Shown piece after piece: positions 1 to 8,374 of a stretch of DNA of 64,000 bases (its first letter is position 1; each line of letters opens with the position of its first letter). The DNA lies in NCBI GenBank assembly GCA_035252015.1, contig DATFDP010000119.1:1-64000 (forward strand), in the 5' to 3' direction. The notes beneath the pieces are model-generated. The model did no database searches, was not told where the DNA came from, and saw nothing but the letters and a program-made list of their open reading frames with translations. Both the position numbers and the translations under genes were made by a program. Source of the DNA: JAICWP01 sp035252015 (GTDB lineage: Bacteria; Acidobacteriota; Terriglobia; Terriglobales; Acidobacteriaceae).

Positions 1-285
1 AAGCACGGCATCAGCGCCGATTCCGCCGCAGGCAGGCTGGAGATCGCTGCGCAACGCCACAACGGCAGAGTTTGTCTCTGCGTCCGTGATGACGGCCCGG
101 GCCCGGCACCGGTATCGCACCTGCGATTCGGCGTCGGACTCACCAATGTCCAGTCACGCTTGAAACAGCTCTACGGGGACGAGTCGTCGCTGGAACTTAC
201 CCGGGGCGACGGTCGAGGCTGTGAGGCCATCATCACCATTCCACTGCGGAGTTCGCATGAAGACCCGAGTCCTCATCGTCGATGA
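1..285 (+). CDS. Sensor histidine kinase, C-terminal end (partial, LytS type)
   Basis: Open from the left edge in frame 1 and ending at a TGA at 283-285. The visible 94 residues are the end of a HATPase_c domain. An RDDGPGP stretch (G1 box) is followed by FGVGLTNVQSRLKQLYGDE (G2 box), the form typical of LytS/HisKA_4-type kinases that partner LytTR regulators. The tail overlaps the start of the response regulator by 29 bases, so the two are surely co-translated as a two-component pair. The sensor and phospho-acceptor domains lie outside the window, so the stimulus is unknown. Confidence 0.85.
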   Translation, partial: KHGISADSAAGRLEIAAQRHNGRVCLCVRDDGPGPAPVSHLRFGVGLTNVQSRLKQLYGDESSLELTRGDGRGCEAIITIPLRSSHEDPSPHRR

Positions 286-1015
286 CGAACCGATTGCCCG
301 CCGCGGTATTCGCCGCTATCTGGCCAAACACAACGACATTGAAGTTGTAGGCGAGGCGGCGAACGGAGTCAGTGCGGTGGAGCAGATCAATGACCTTCAT
401 CCTGACATCGTTTTTCTCGATGTGCAGATGCCTGATCTGGATGGTTTTGGAGTAATCGAAAATGTAGGGCCATCGACCGGCCCCGCTCCCGTCTATATCT
501 TCGTTACGGCCTATGATGTGCACGCCATTCGTGCATTCGAAGTGCACGCTGTTGACTATCTCTTGAAGCCGTATGATAAGGAGCGATTTGCCAGCGCCCT
601 GGCGCACGCACTCCAGGTCGTCCAACAGCGCGGGACAGCAAATCGAGGTCTCGAACCACTGCTCCAATCCCTCCGTAGTCTCCGCCCGTTGGAACGCTTT
701 GTGGTGAAGGACAGGAAGCGGATTTTCTTTGTTCCCGTCTCCAATGTCTTGTGGATCGAAGCCACGGGAAACTATGCTTGCATACACACCGCCAGAGACA
801 GTCACCTGTTGCGGGAAACCCTGGCACACCTGGAAGAGAAGCTGGCGCCACAACACTTCATCCGGGTGCGGAAGTCGGCCATCGTGAACGGTGCCTGCAT
901 TAGCGAGATTCGTCCGATGCTCGATGGGGTTTACGACATCGTACTGGCAGAAGGAACGGTGGTCACCTCGAGCCGCAGATACGCTCACAAGCTACGGGCG
1001 CTGCTGGAATCCTAG
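257..1015 (+). CDS. LytTR-family two-component response regulator
   Basis: A 252-residue regulator (LytR/AlgR type). Receiver domain at about 4-120: acidic pair D9/D10, phospho-acceptor D55 in VFLDVQMPD, T84 in FVTAYD and K104 in LLKPYD. A LytTR DNA-binding domain at about 145-248 includes RVRKSAIVNGACI. The frame is open upstream to 221, but the ATG at 257 begins exactly at the receiver sequence (MKTRVLIVDDEP), so it is chosen. It overlaps the kinase end by 29 bases and should be phosphorylated by it. Targets are not evident; the next genes are separated by about 560 bases. Confidence 0.93.
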   Translation: MKTRVLIVDDEPIARRGIRRYLAKHNDIEVVGEAANGVSAVEQINDLHPDIVFLDVQMPDLDGFGVIENVGPSTGPAPVYIFVTAYDVHAIRAFEVHAVDYLLKPYDKERFASALAHALQVVQQRGTANRGLEPLLQSLRSLRPLERFVVKDRKRIFFVPVSNVLWIEATGNYACIHTARDSHLLRETLAHLEEKLAPQHFIRVRKSAIVNGACISEIRPMLDGVYDIVLAEGTVVTSSRRYAHKLRALLES

Positions 1016-1578
1016 CCTTGGCAACTGGGATGTAAATTGGCGCGCCGTCTTGGAATGCCAGCGACGAAGATGATACGGTTCCATAAACGTGCGCAAGATG
1101 GCTGGTTACAAGAACAATTCTTCCTCCAACGCTCATTCGCGCCTGCGCCCCGTTGACCAAATTTATCTGTACGGTAGGGTTCAGTCGCATCGCATAGTCA
1201 GCCGATTTACCTTGTTCGAGCCCCCACTTGCATTCAGAATGAGGAAATCGAGCTTCTTTCACGCCGCTTTTATCCGTGCGAAGATCGGGTGTGACGTCAT
1301 CGGGATCAGTGATGTCAACCTAAAGAAGAAGCGCTCGCTGTACTCCGGAGAGACGTTTTAGTCTGTTTTGTGCTATAAGCTGCACAAGTTTGTTCGGGCT
1401 GATCGAGCTACCCTCCATTTCAAATCGTTTGAGTGCGGGCATGAGCAAATACCTTGGGAGAAGGCAGCTTTAGCTTAATGGCCCATCTGACGTTTGCGTC
1501 ACGGCAACTCTGATGCCGCACGAGCTTCCGCAAAATAACCCACAGTTTCCAGTATCTGCAGCGCCAGTGACTTAAGTC
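1016..1578. other. Intergenic region without a convincing gene
   Basis: About 560 bases after the response regulator. A 90-codon open frame at 1089-1361 has no ribosome binding site, no recognisable domain and an unusual composition, so I do not call it. The only structured element I see is the palindrome at the right end (separate entry). Confidence 0.5.
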
Positions 1579-1579
1579 A
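1568..1579. promoter_or_regulatory. Perfect 12-bp palindrome TGACTTAAGTCA before the RIC remnant
   Basis: The palindrome has the TGAC-N4-GTCA geometry of CRP/FNR-family operator half-sites. RIC/YtfE genes are commonly controlled by nitric-oxide-sensing regulators of that or of the NsrR family. Its last base is the A of the ATG at 1579, so it would act as a repressor site or belong to a promoter further back. The regulator assignment is inference only. Confidence 0.35.
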
Positions 1580-1976
1580 TGGCGAGCAATTCATGCTCAA
1601 CCCACAATGAGCACAGTACGGAGGTGAACGTAAATTTCAGCAGAAAAACCAAAGTAAACGATATTGTGCTTTCCAACCCGCGCAGCCAACAAACACTGGA
1701 AGAAGCGGGCTTGGATTACTGTCGCGGCGGAAGGAAGGCTTTCGATGAGGCGGATGCTTCGCCGGATGAAATACTGAACCCACTTTGGGAGAAGCAGAAA
1801 CGTCACTCGTGAGAACCAGAACTGGATCGCGATGCCGCTCTGTGATATGACACCACCGTGAATTTGAAGCGGACCTTCACCAGTATGTACATCTTGAGAA
1901 CAATGTTCTTTCCCTCGTTGGAAGGCGCTGGCGCAGCAAGGAGCGTTCGCGGAGGATGCTATGGTTCATTTCGATG
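1579..1976 (+). pseudogene. Decayed RIC/YtfE-ScdA iron-centre repair gene
   Basis: Residues 1-77 (1579-1812) form an ScdA_N (DUF542) domain: VNDIVLSNPRSQQTLEEAGL followed by DYCRGGRKAF, the family's D-Y/F-C-C-G-G motif with the second Cys replaced by Arg. The frame then stops. At 1860-1914, in another frame, EFEADLHQYVHLENNVL matches the last helix of the hemerythrin-like domain of these proteins (YtfE ends ...HISLENNVLFP). The continuation FPSLEGA needs one more frame change. About 120 codons of the di-iron domain are missing. The remnant runs into the start of the next gene. An alternative is a stand-alone ScdA_N protein, but the in-order C-terminal piece argues for internal deletion. Confidence 0.6.
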
Positions 1977-3628
1977 AGGAGCACAGAGCCGTTCACTATC
2001 CACCCGACCGCCGCTTTCGCATTTGGATTCGCCCTTCGATTTTGATCGGGATTTGCTGTGCGATCCTTGCTGTAATCGCAGCCGCGTGGATCGAAGTCGC
2101 CATTTCAGGAATGCCGGGCGTTCCGGCGGTTCCCCAGATCTATCCCAATAACTTCTCTGGGCCGCATGGATTTCCTGTCTGGGTGCGCTATTGCCACTTC
2201 TTCAATTTTCTTTTCGTGATGATGCTCATCAGGAGCGGCCTCTCGATCCTGATGGACCATCCACGCCTCTATTTCAATGATAGCTGTATTCCAGGCAGCG
2301 AATGGCTGCGGTGCACTCCGCTGAGAGTCCCGCGCGACCGCTTGTGGACCGCTAAGGATGACGCTCGATACATCTCGCCGCTCGTGGGTACTCCTGGCTA
2401 TCGGCACACCATTGGCATTGCACGTGTGTGGCACTTCATCGATGTCCACGGCTTCATCATAACTGGCATCATCTTCATCATCATGCTTTTCGATACTGAG
2501 CAATGGCGGCGCATCGTGCCGACATCGTCTCTCGTGTTTTTGCAGGCTTGGAACACTTGGGTACACTACGCCACATTTCATCTGCCGCCCGAGCCGAATG
2601 GATTTTATGGCTACAACGCACTGCAACAGATTGCGTACTTCACGGTAGTCTTCGTATTCGGTCCGCTTGCCATCGCAACGGGAATTGCGATGTCGCCGGC
2701 GGTGGTGAACCGGTTTCCCTGGTACGCGCGGTTGTTCGGCGGCCGGCAAGCGGCCCGTTCTATTCATTTCCTCACGATGTTCAGTTTCCTTGCATTTCTG
2801 GTGGTGCACGTGACCCTAATTGCAATGACGGGATTCGTGCGAAACATGAACCATATCGTGATGGGCACCGATGATCAGGGCCATTTAGGAATGTATCTGG
2901 GATTCGTGGGCATAGCTGTTGTGGTTCTCACCTGGGTGATCGCGCATTACGTTTCCTGGCATCATCCACGGGGATTGCAGCACGCTCTTAAATCTGTGAC
3001 CTTTCCCATGCAGCTTCTTACTCTCAATCGCCTTGCTCCACAGCAGAAGTACAGTGAAGCACAGATATCGCCATATTTTTGGCCGAATGGAAAACTGCCA
3101 GTTCGCGAAGACTGGATGGAATTGGCGGAAACTCAGTTTGAGAATTTCCGACTTAAGGTTGGAGGGCTCGTTGAAAAGCCGGTTGAATTATCGCTTGCTG
3201 AACTGGAGCGACTCGGCGAAGTCGAGCACATCACTATGCATCACTGCATCCAGGGATGGAGCGGCATTGCCAAATGGGGCGGGATTCCCATGAAAGCCCT
3301 TATTGATCTTGTCAAGCCAAAACCGCAGGCGCGAGTCGTAGCTTTTTTCTCATTTGGCCCAGCTCTTTACGGTGGCGCCTACTACGACACACAAAGCTTA
3401 GAAAACGTACTGAAGCCTCAGTGTCTTCTCGCCTCGCGGATGAACGGGCAAAGGCTTCCTTTGGTGTATGGAGCGCCCTTACGGTTGCGCGTCGAAAACC
3501 AGCTTGGCTACAAGATGGTTAAGTGGATTGAGAGGATCGAGTTCGTTGAATCGGAAAAGACTCTCGGTAAAGGAGAAGGCGGCAAAAACGAAGACGATGA
3601 ATATTTCGACTTGCTGCCCAACATTTGA
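1961..3628 (+). CDS. Membrane cytochrome b / molybdopterin oxidoreductase fusion
   Basis: A 555-residue protein. The first ~350 residues hold about six membrane segments with histidines inside or near them (for example VWHFIDVHGF and FLVVHVTLI), as in di-heme b-type cytochromes. Residues ~370-540 are a sulfite-oxidase-fold (Oxidored_molyb) domain: MHHCIQGWSGIAKWGGIP carries C429, the expected molybdenum ligand, and VYGAPLRLRVENQLGYKMVKW is the conserved end. In MsrP/MsrQ-like systems these are two proteins; here they are one chain. Substrate unknown. GGAGG lies about 8 bases before the ATG. Its stop overlaps the HPP gene start (TGATG), so the two are coupled. Confidence 0.8.
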   Translation: MVHFDEEHRAVHYPPDRRFRIWIRPSILIGICCAILAVIAAAWIEVAISGMPGVPAVPQIYPNNFSGPHGFPVWVRYCHFFNFLFVMMLIRSGLSILMDHPRLYFNDSCIPGSEWLRCTPLRVPRDRLWTAKDDARYISPLVGTPGYRHTIGIARVWHFIDVHGFIITGIIFIIMLFDTEQWRRIVPTSSLVFLQAWNTWVHYATFHLPPEPNGFYGYNALQQIAYFTVVFVFGPLAIATGIAMSPAVVNRFPWYARLFGGRQAARSIHFLTMFSFLAFLVVHVTLIAMTGFVRNMNHIVMGTDDQGHLGMYLGFVGIAVVVLTWVIAHYVSWHHPRGLQHALKSVTFPMQLLTLNRLAPQQKYSEAQISPYFWPNGKLPVREDWMELAETQFENFRLKVGGLVEKPVELSLAELERLGEVEHITMHHCIQGWSGIAKWGGIPMKALIDLVKPKPQARVVAFFSFGPALYGGAYYDTQSLENVLKPQCLLASRMNGQRLPLVYGAPLRLRVENQLGYKMVKWIERIEFVESEKTLGKGEGGKNEDDEYFDLLPNI

Positions 3629-4236
3629 TGCGAAAGCTCGATTCCACTCCTCGGGAACACGCAGGCCCAGATCACATTCTCTTCTTGCTTGGGCGTCTAA
3701 GGCTCCATTGGCTATTGCAGCACTTTCCGGAAAGGCTCGTCCGATCCATCTATGTGTTTGTGAACAGTTTCATCACGATTGCCGTCCTTGCTCTGCTGGC
3801 ACTTGTAACCCGCAATCCGTTCGTGTTTCCGTCGCTCGGCCCAACGGCATACTTGTTGTTTTTCTCTCCACTCGGCAAGAGCTCGAGCCCGCGCAATACA
3901 ATCCTCGGTCACGCGATCGGACTCGTGTGCGGATATGCCGCATTTGTTCTCACAGGGGCTGGAGCACTGCCGTTTGGAGTCCATCAAGGCATATTCTGGC
4001 CACGCATTTTGGCCGCGGCTCTTTCACTTTCTTTGACGGGCGCTTTGATGGTGCTCCTCGATGTCAGCCATCCACCTGCTGGCGCTACCACTCTCATTGT
4101 TTCACTTGGGATCATTTCTAAACCGCTAGAACTTGTGATTATTGAAGTCGCGGTCTTTGTTCTTGTTGCGCAAGCTCTTGTAATTAACCGCTTGGCGGGA
4201 TTGCCGTATTCCTGGTGGAATGCTGCAGATTCATAA
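3628..4236 (+). CDS. HPP family integral membrane protein
   Basis: A 202-residue protein with four to five hydrophobic helices and the diagnostic SHPPAGATTLIV motif near residue 150, plus PSLGPTAYLLFF earlier; both are hallmarks of the HPP family (PF04982). Members are proposed to act in nitrite or related small-anion transport, though most are uncharacterised. The ATG at 3628 shares one base with the preceding stop; a TTG at 3625 is less likely. Coupling to a molybdenum enzyme and closeness to a nitrosative-stress gene remnant fit an N- or S-oxyanion role, which is inference. Confidence 0.85.
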   Translation: MRKLDSTPREHAGPDHILFLLGRLRLHWLLQHFPERLVRSIYVFVNSFITIAVLALLALVTRNPFVFPSLGPTAYLLFFSPLGKSSSPRNTILGHAIGLVCGYAAFVLTGAGALPFGVHQGIFWPRILAAALSLSLTGALMVLLDVSHPPAGATTLIVSLGIISKPLELVIIEVAVFVLVAQALVINRLAGLPYSWWNAADS

Positions 4237-4239
4237 AGG

Positions 4240-4304
4240 GAGCGGACCTGCAGGCCGGCACCCGGAGGGATTGCGTTCCATCGACGGCACAAGGTCCTTT
4301 CCGC
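4240..4304 (+). repeat. Dispersed repeat family R2, copy 1
   Basis: Starts GAGCGGACCTGCAGGCCGGC and ends near TCCTTTCCGC. Aligns with 41661-41733: 19 of the first 20 bases agree, then GCGTTCCATCGACGGCACAA here versus GCGTCCTATCAATGGTAAAA there, differing mostly by transitions. It lies directly after the HPP stop, in the 286-base gap before the next gene. Nature unknown; it may be a decayed mobile-element end or a regulatory RNA. Confidence 0.55.
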
Positions 4305-4522
4305 TTACTGCGGATGGGACGCTACCCCCGCCAGCGCGACCAAAAGAAACCCAATCGCGGCTGCGCTATCATCAGCGCCTATGCTTTCCCAGGTCTGTCT
4401 GGAGGTAACGGGGCCAGCATCGACGGACGGCCCTGACTCCCGGCGCTCATCGCGCCACGGCATGCCAGGGAATGATGGCGGCAACCCGCTGATCCTGACA
4501 CACACAGAGGAGCACTCAGACT

Positions 4523-5605
4523 ATGCACACGAGGTGGGCCTTCATCCTTGTAATTCTGGCGTTCGCATTGCCCTCAGCCGCACAGGCGCGGCGCAAAGTA
4601 ATTATCGATCAGGATGCCCGTGGCCCCGCAACCACCGATCAACAATCGATCCTGATGTTCATACAGTCACCCAACGTGGAGCCGCTAGGGATCACAGTAG
4701 TGAGCGGTGACATGTATCGCGATGAGGAAGTGGCGCACACGCTGCGCATGCTGGAGATCATCGGCCGAACCGATATTCCGGTAGTGCCAGGCGCCGTGTA
4801 TCCTCTAATCAACCGGGAAACGGCGATCCAACGCTGGGAAAAACTCTACGGCAAAGTTTCCTACAAGGGCGCCTGGAATCGTGTCCCGACTGGGGACGGC
4901 CAGCGCGGCGTTTACCATGGCCCGTTTGAAGTGCCTAAACTGGTGGAAGGAAATCCCATAACTCGGCCCGCTAGGGAAGACGCGGCCCACTTTATCAGCC
5001 GCATGGTGCACAAGTATCCGCACGAAGTCACCATCTACGCCGCCGGTCCACTCACCGATATAGCGCTCGCCATCAGCATTGATCCGCAGATTCCCGAAGT
5101 AGCCGAGGAACTGGTGCTCATGGGCGGCAGCATCGCGCCCGTGGTGCCGCCGGAGTGGGTGCCCGAAAACCGGCGCGAATTCAATTTCTGGTGGGACCCT
5201 GAAGCCACGCACATTGTGTTGACCGCACCGTGGCACAAGGTCACCGACATTACGGTTGATATTTCGGTAAAAACCTGGCTAAGGAAAGCCATGATCGCGG
5301 AGATCGCAAAGTCTCCAAGCCCCGCCGCGCAGTATCTGGCCAAATATGCAGACGAGGAGTACCGCTGGGACGAGCTGGCTGCGGCGGCATGGCTCGACCC
5401 CAGCATCATCACTAAAGAGGAGCAGCTTTACTTGGATATCGACTATTCCCACGGACCCAGCTACGGAAACACTCTTGCCTGGGCTCCTGGCACGCAGCCC
5501 GGCCTCGCCGAGCAACTGGTGCACGTGCCGACGGATTTAGACCTGGTAAAGTTTGATAGGCTTTTTGTTGATCTGATGACGCGTCCCACGCCAAAAGCGA
5601 AGTGA
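4523..5605 (+). CDS. Exported nucleoside-hydrolase-like protein with altered metal site
   Basis: A 360-residue protein with a Sec signal peptide (1-22, ending AQA). The fold is that of inosine-uridine nucleoside hydrolases (PF01156): VIIDQDARG at the N-terminus, YAAGPLTDIALAI, LVLMGGSIAP, and WDELAAAAWLDP near the end. The usual DxDPGxDDA calcium site is changed: D29-x-D31, then a three-residue insertion and D39-Q40 instead of Asp-Asp. The catalytic His-Asp of HDPLA-type motifs reads Trp-Asp. Catalysis as a normal nucleosidase is therefore doubtful. GAGG lies upstream of the ATG. It is a solitary gene between two debris-rich gaps. Confidence 0.75.
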   Translation: MHTRWAFILVILAFALPSAAQARRKVIIDQDARGPATTDQQSILMFIQSPNVEPLGITVVSGDMYRDEEVAHTLRMLEIIGRTDIPVVPGAVYPLINRETAIQRWEKLYGKVSYKGAWNRVPTGDGQRGVYHGPFEVPKLVEGNPITRPAREDAAHFISRMVHKYPHEVTIYAAGPLTDIALAISIDPQIPEVAEELVLMGGSIAPVVPPEWVPENRREFNFWWDPEATHIVLTAPWHKVTDITVDISVKTWLRKAMIAEIAKSPSPAAQYLAKYADEEYRWDELAAAAWLDPSIITKEEQLYLDIDYSHGPSYGNTLAWAPGTQPGLAEQLVHVPTDLDLVKFDRLFVDLMTRPTPKAK

Positions 5606-5634
5606 GCACAAGTTGCCGCCCATTTCCGCTAATC

Positions 5635-5777
5635 GGGGATCCCTCCTGGCAGATCACCCACACACGCTAACCGATGCGCTTGCGGCGGGTGGAGGTGAGG
5701 CCAAGCGTGCCTTCGCGGCGATGATGACGATGAAGAAGATCGACATTGCCGCGATCGATGAGCGCGGCGAAAGCTGA
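5635..5777 (+). pseudogene. 3' remnant of a VOC/PhnB-like gene
   Basis: Two frames together read GDPSWQITHT and then LTDALAAGGGEAKRAFAAMM followed by TMKKIDIAAIDERG and a stop. This matches the C-terminal end of PhnB/3-demethylubiquinone-methyltransferase-like VOC proteins (typically GxSWQIVPT ... AMMxMKKxDIAAL). A one-base loss near 5662 separates the frames, and the upstream two thirds of the gene are absent because the nucleoside-hydrolase-like gene ends at 5605. Non-functional. The remaining gap to 6131 holds only an R1 repeat copy. Confidence 0.5.
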
Positions 5778-5905
5778 AGTGAAGCCGACGATGTCTTCCT
5801 ATTAGTGCACTTTCTTCTTCCAGAATCACGGACAATTCGGAAGTAGCCTTTCTGCCCCGATAAGGGTGACGTCGTGGACTTGCGCCTGTCCCCCGTGTCT
5901 CTTCC

Positions 5906-5968
5906 GGCTGCCCTCGGCTATATCGGGCCGCCTTCTGGGCCAGGAGCGCCTCGGAAGTACCTTCCCGC
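5906..5968. repeat. Dispersed repeat family R1, copy A
   Basis: Contains CTATATCGGG, a 24-base spacer and CGGAAGTACCTTCCCGC. The end folds as a GGAAG-TAC-CTTCC hairpin. Shared with 11050-11114 and 16037-16092. Upstream, CGGAAGT near 5840 and CTTCCG at 5901 recur at equivalent places in copy C, so the unit may be about 130 bases long. It sits in the 5606-6131 gap, which otherwise shows no gene. Confidence 0.55.
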
Positions 5969-6131
5969 TTTAGAATGGCCTATCTCCTCGTATAATCAGA
6001 TACGAAACGGAATCTCGTGTACCGGCTCGCCAGCTAGGCATTTCAATGGCTGCATTGCCCGGTAAACCAGCCTGTTTACCGGCAGCATCACACGTGAGCA
6101 AAGGCTGGCGAAGCTCCCAGCCTGAGTTGCA

Positions 6132-8339
6132 ATGAAGTCCGGCCCAACGAACCGTTTGTTTGTCGCAGCCCTTTCACTGGGTTTTATCCTGACACTCCAA
6201 GCCTGTGGTGGTGGAGGCAACCAGACGCCAACTGCACCCGTGCCATCCCCCACGCCCGCAAGTATCATGCCCTCAACAACGTTGGCCGCCGAAACCGGCA
6301 ACAATACCAGCGCAGCAGGCTCCTTCGTCGCCCAGACCAACGGCAATGCCGGCGCGACGAACGTGAGCAAGCTGCCGATCCGATCCCTTCTTTACCCCGG
6401 TTCGACAACCAAAATTTATGCCCACCTTGTGGCATGGTTCGGCGGTTCAGGGCACATGAACGTGGGCTACAACTCCGCCGACCCCAGCCAGGTCCACCGG
6501 CAAGTCGAAGACATGATCAGCCGCGGCATCCAAGGCGCCATTCTCGATTGGTATGGTCCTTCCGCCACCGGCGTCAACCAGGCGGCAATGGCCTTGAAGG
6601 GCGAAGCGGAGTCTCGTCAGGGCTTCGAGTTTGCCATTATGGAAGATGGGGGGGCGCTCTTTAACTCAGCAGTCGAAAACCACTGCGATGTCACCGACGA
6701 ATTGCTGAGCGATCTCAGCTACATCGCCAGCCAGTTCGAAGGTTCTCCCGCCTACATCCGCATGAATGGCCGGCCAGTTGTCTTTATGTTCGGAGTAGAA
6801 ACATTTTTTATTGACTGGAACCGTGTTCTGGCTTCCGCTACCAACCAGCCGCTGCTGCTGTTCCGTGGAAGCGAGGGATTCACCGGTAACATCGCCAATG
6901 GGGGCTTTCAATGGGTTGATATCAACTCCAATAATCCCTTCAATCCGGAACTTGCGGCTCAGGATCAGTTCTATTCCGAGGCTGTGGCCAATGCCGATCG
7001 CACCGCCATCGGTTCCGCCTACAAAGGATTTAATGACACGCTAGCGCTGTGGGGCACCAACCGCTTCATCCACCAGCGCTGCGGACAAACCTGGTTGTCC
7101 ACATTCAAGGAAATTTCTAAGTACTATTCGGCTAGCCGCCAGTTGGCTGCCCTTCAGCTCGTCACTTGGAATGACTACGAGGAAGGCACCTCTATTGAAA
7201 GCGGAGTAGATAACTGCGTCTACTTGAGTCCGTCCATGTCAAGCACCAACCTCAATTGGGTGGTTGGCGGCGGGAGTGAAGCCACCATTGACCACTACAC
7301 CGTCTTTGTTTCTAAGGACGGGCAGAATCTGGCCAAGCTGGCCGATGTGCCGTCAGGCACGCATTCCTACGATCTCGCACGGCTGGGGCTTTCACTGGGC
7401 AATTATGTTCTGTATGTGAAGGCCGTCGGTTTGCCCAGCTTTCTGAACAAAATGTCTCCACCCATCACTTTCCACCCTGGCGACAAGCCACCGACGGCAT
7501 CTCTGGCGGTCACCCCGGGCGGCACACTGACGGTGACTGCCTCAACTGAGGCTTCCACAGATCCGGATGGCAGCGTCACGAAGTCAACGATTGACTTTGG
7601 CGATGGGGTAGTCGCCGCGGGTCCAGTTGCATCACACACTTATGCGGTTCCGGGAACACACAACATTACTGCTACGGTTTTCGATAATTCCGGATCCGCA
7701 GCCGTCGCTATCCAGCAGTTATCGGTCAAGTCACCCACACCGGGAGTAACCCTGTTCACACCCGGCAATGGTTCGACTGTGAACTGGCCAACCAGTTTCG
7801 TCGCCTCCTCGAACTCCACTGCACCTGTAACCATGATGAGGGTCCTGATAGATGGGCAGCAGGTCTATGCCATTGATCGGGATACCATCAACACCGCGCT
7901 GAAGGTCTACCGTGGCTCACACCAGATAATGGTCGAGGCGACCGACGCCACGGGCGCGACTACAAGCACGGTCGAAAACGTTGTAGCCGAGCCTGGCGAC
8001 CCGACGCCAACGGCCATTTTACAGCTGGTGCCGATGTCCTCAATTGCGCCCAACACGGTTCTCGCATGCACTGCCCAATCTGTCGCACGCAATGGCTTCT
8101 TCATCAAGAGGCAAATACAGTTCTCGGATGGCGCGGTGGCGTTTGCCGTGGGAACGCTGCATACATTCGCCTCGTCCGGAACCTATTCCGTAACCGGCAT
8201 TGTCACGGATCAATTCGGTGCTACGGCATCGGCATCACAGATGTTTGCGGCCACCGCAGGCGCCCAATCGATCGTTCGTCCCGAGCTCCAGGGATGGCCT
8301 GTTCCGCGATATACATTTTCACCTTTGCGCCGGCCCTAA
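6132..8339 (+). CDS. Lipoprotein with GH71/GH99-like catalytic domain and PKD/Ig repeats
   Basis: A 735-residue protein. The lipobox LTLQAC gives a lipidated Cys at about residue 25, followed by a Pro/Thr/Ser-rich linker. Residues ~75-370 resemble the TIM-barrel of GH71/GH99-type glycosidases or glycan-active proteins: KIYAHLVAWF, GIQGAILDWYGP, RPVVFMFG and LVTWNDYEEGTSIESG. A PKD-like domain (~450-535, DFGDG and TYAVPGTHNITATV), a bacterial Ig-like domain (~540-625) and a second PKD-like segment (~630-710) follow. It probably acts on a polysaccharide at the cell surface. The ribosome site is weak. It ends 35 bases before the convergent kinase gene. Confidence 0.7.
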   Translation: MKSGPTNRLFVAALSLGFILTLQACGGGGNQTPTAPVPSPTPASIMPSTTLAAETGNNTSAAGSFVAQTNGNAGATNVSKLPIRSLLYPGSTTKIYAHLVAWFGGSGHMNVGYNSADPSQVHRQVEDMISRGIQGAILDWYGPSATGVNQAAMALKGEAESRQGFEFAIMEDGGALFNSAVENHCDVTDELLSDLSYIASQFEGSPAYIRMNGRPVVFMFGVETFFIDWNRVLASATNQPLLLFRGSEGFTGNIANGGFQWVDINSNNPFNPELAAQDQFYSEAVANADRTAIGSAYKGFNDTLALWGTNRFIHQRCGQTWLSTFKEISKYYSASRQLAALQLVTWNDYEEGTSIESGVDNCVYLSPSMSSTNLNWVVGGGSEATIDHYTVFVSKDGQNLAKLADVPSGTHSYDLARLGLSLGNYVLYVKAVGLPSFLNKMSPPITFHPGDKPPTASLAVTPGGTLTVTASTEASTDPDGSVTKSTIDFGDGVVAAGPVASHTYAVPGTHNITATVFDNSGSAAVAIQQLSVKSPTPGVTLFTPGNGSTVNWPTSFVASSNSTAPVTMMRVLIDGQQVYAIDRDTINTALKVYRGSHQIMVEATDATGATTSTVENVVAEPGDPTPTAILQLVPMSSIAPNTVLACTAQSVARNGFFIKRQIQFSDGAVAFAVGTLHTFASSGTYSVTGIVTDQFGATASASQMFAATAGAQSIVRPELQGWPVPRYTFSPLRRP

Positions 8340-8374
8340 GGTGCACCGACGGAGATTGGGGGGCCGCTTGCTTA

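Noticed and set aside
1089..1361. 90-codon open frame after the response regulator
   Set aside because: No ribosome site, no domain and atypical residue mix; left as intergenic.
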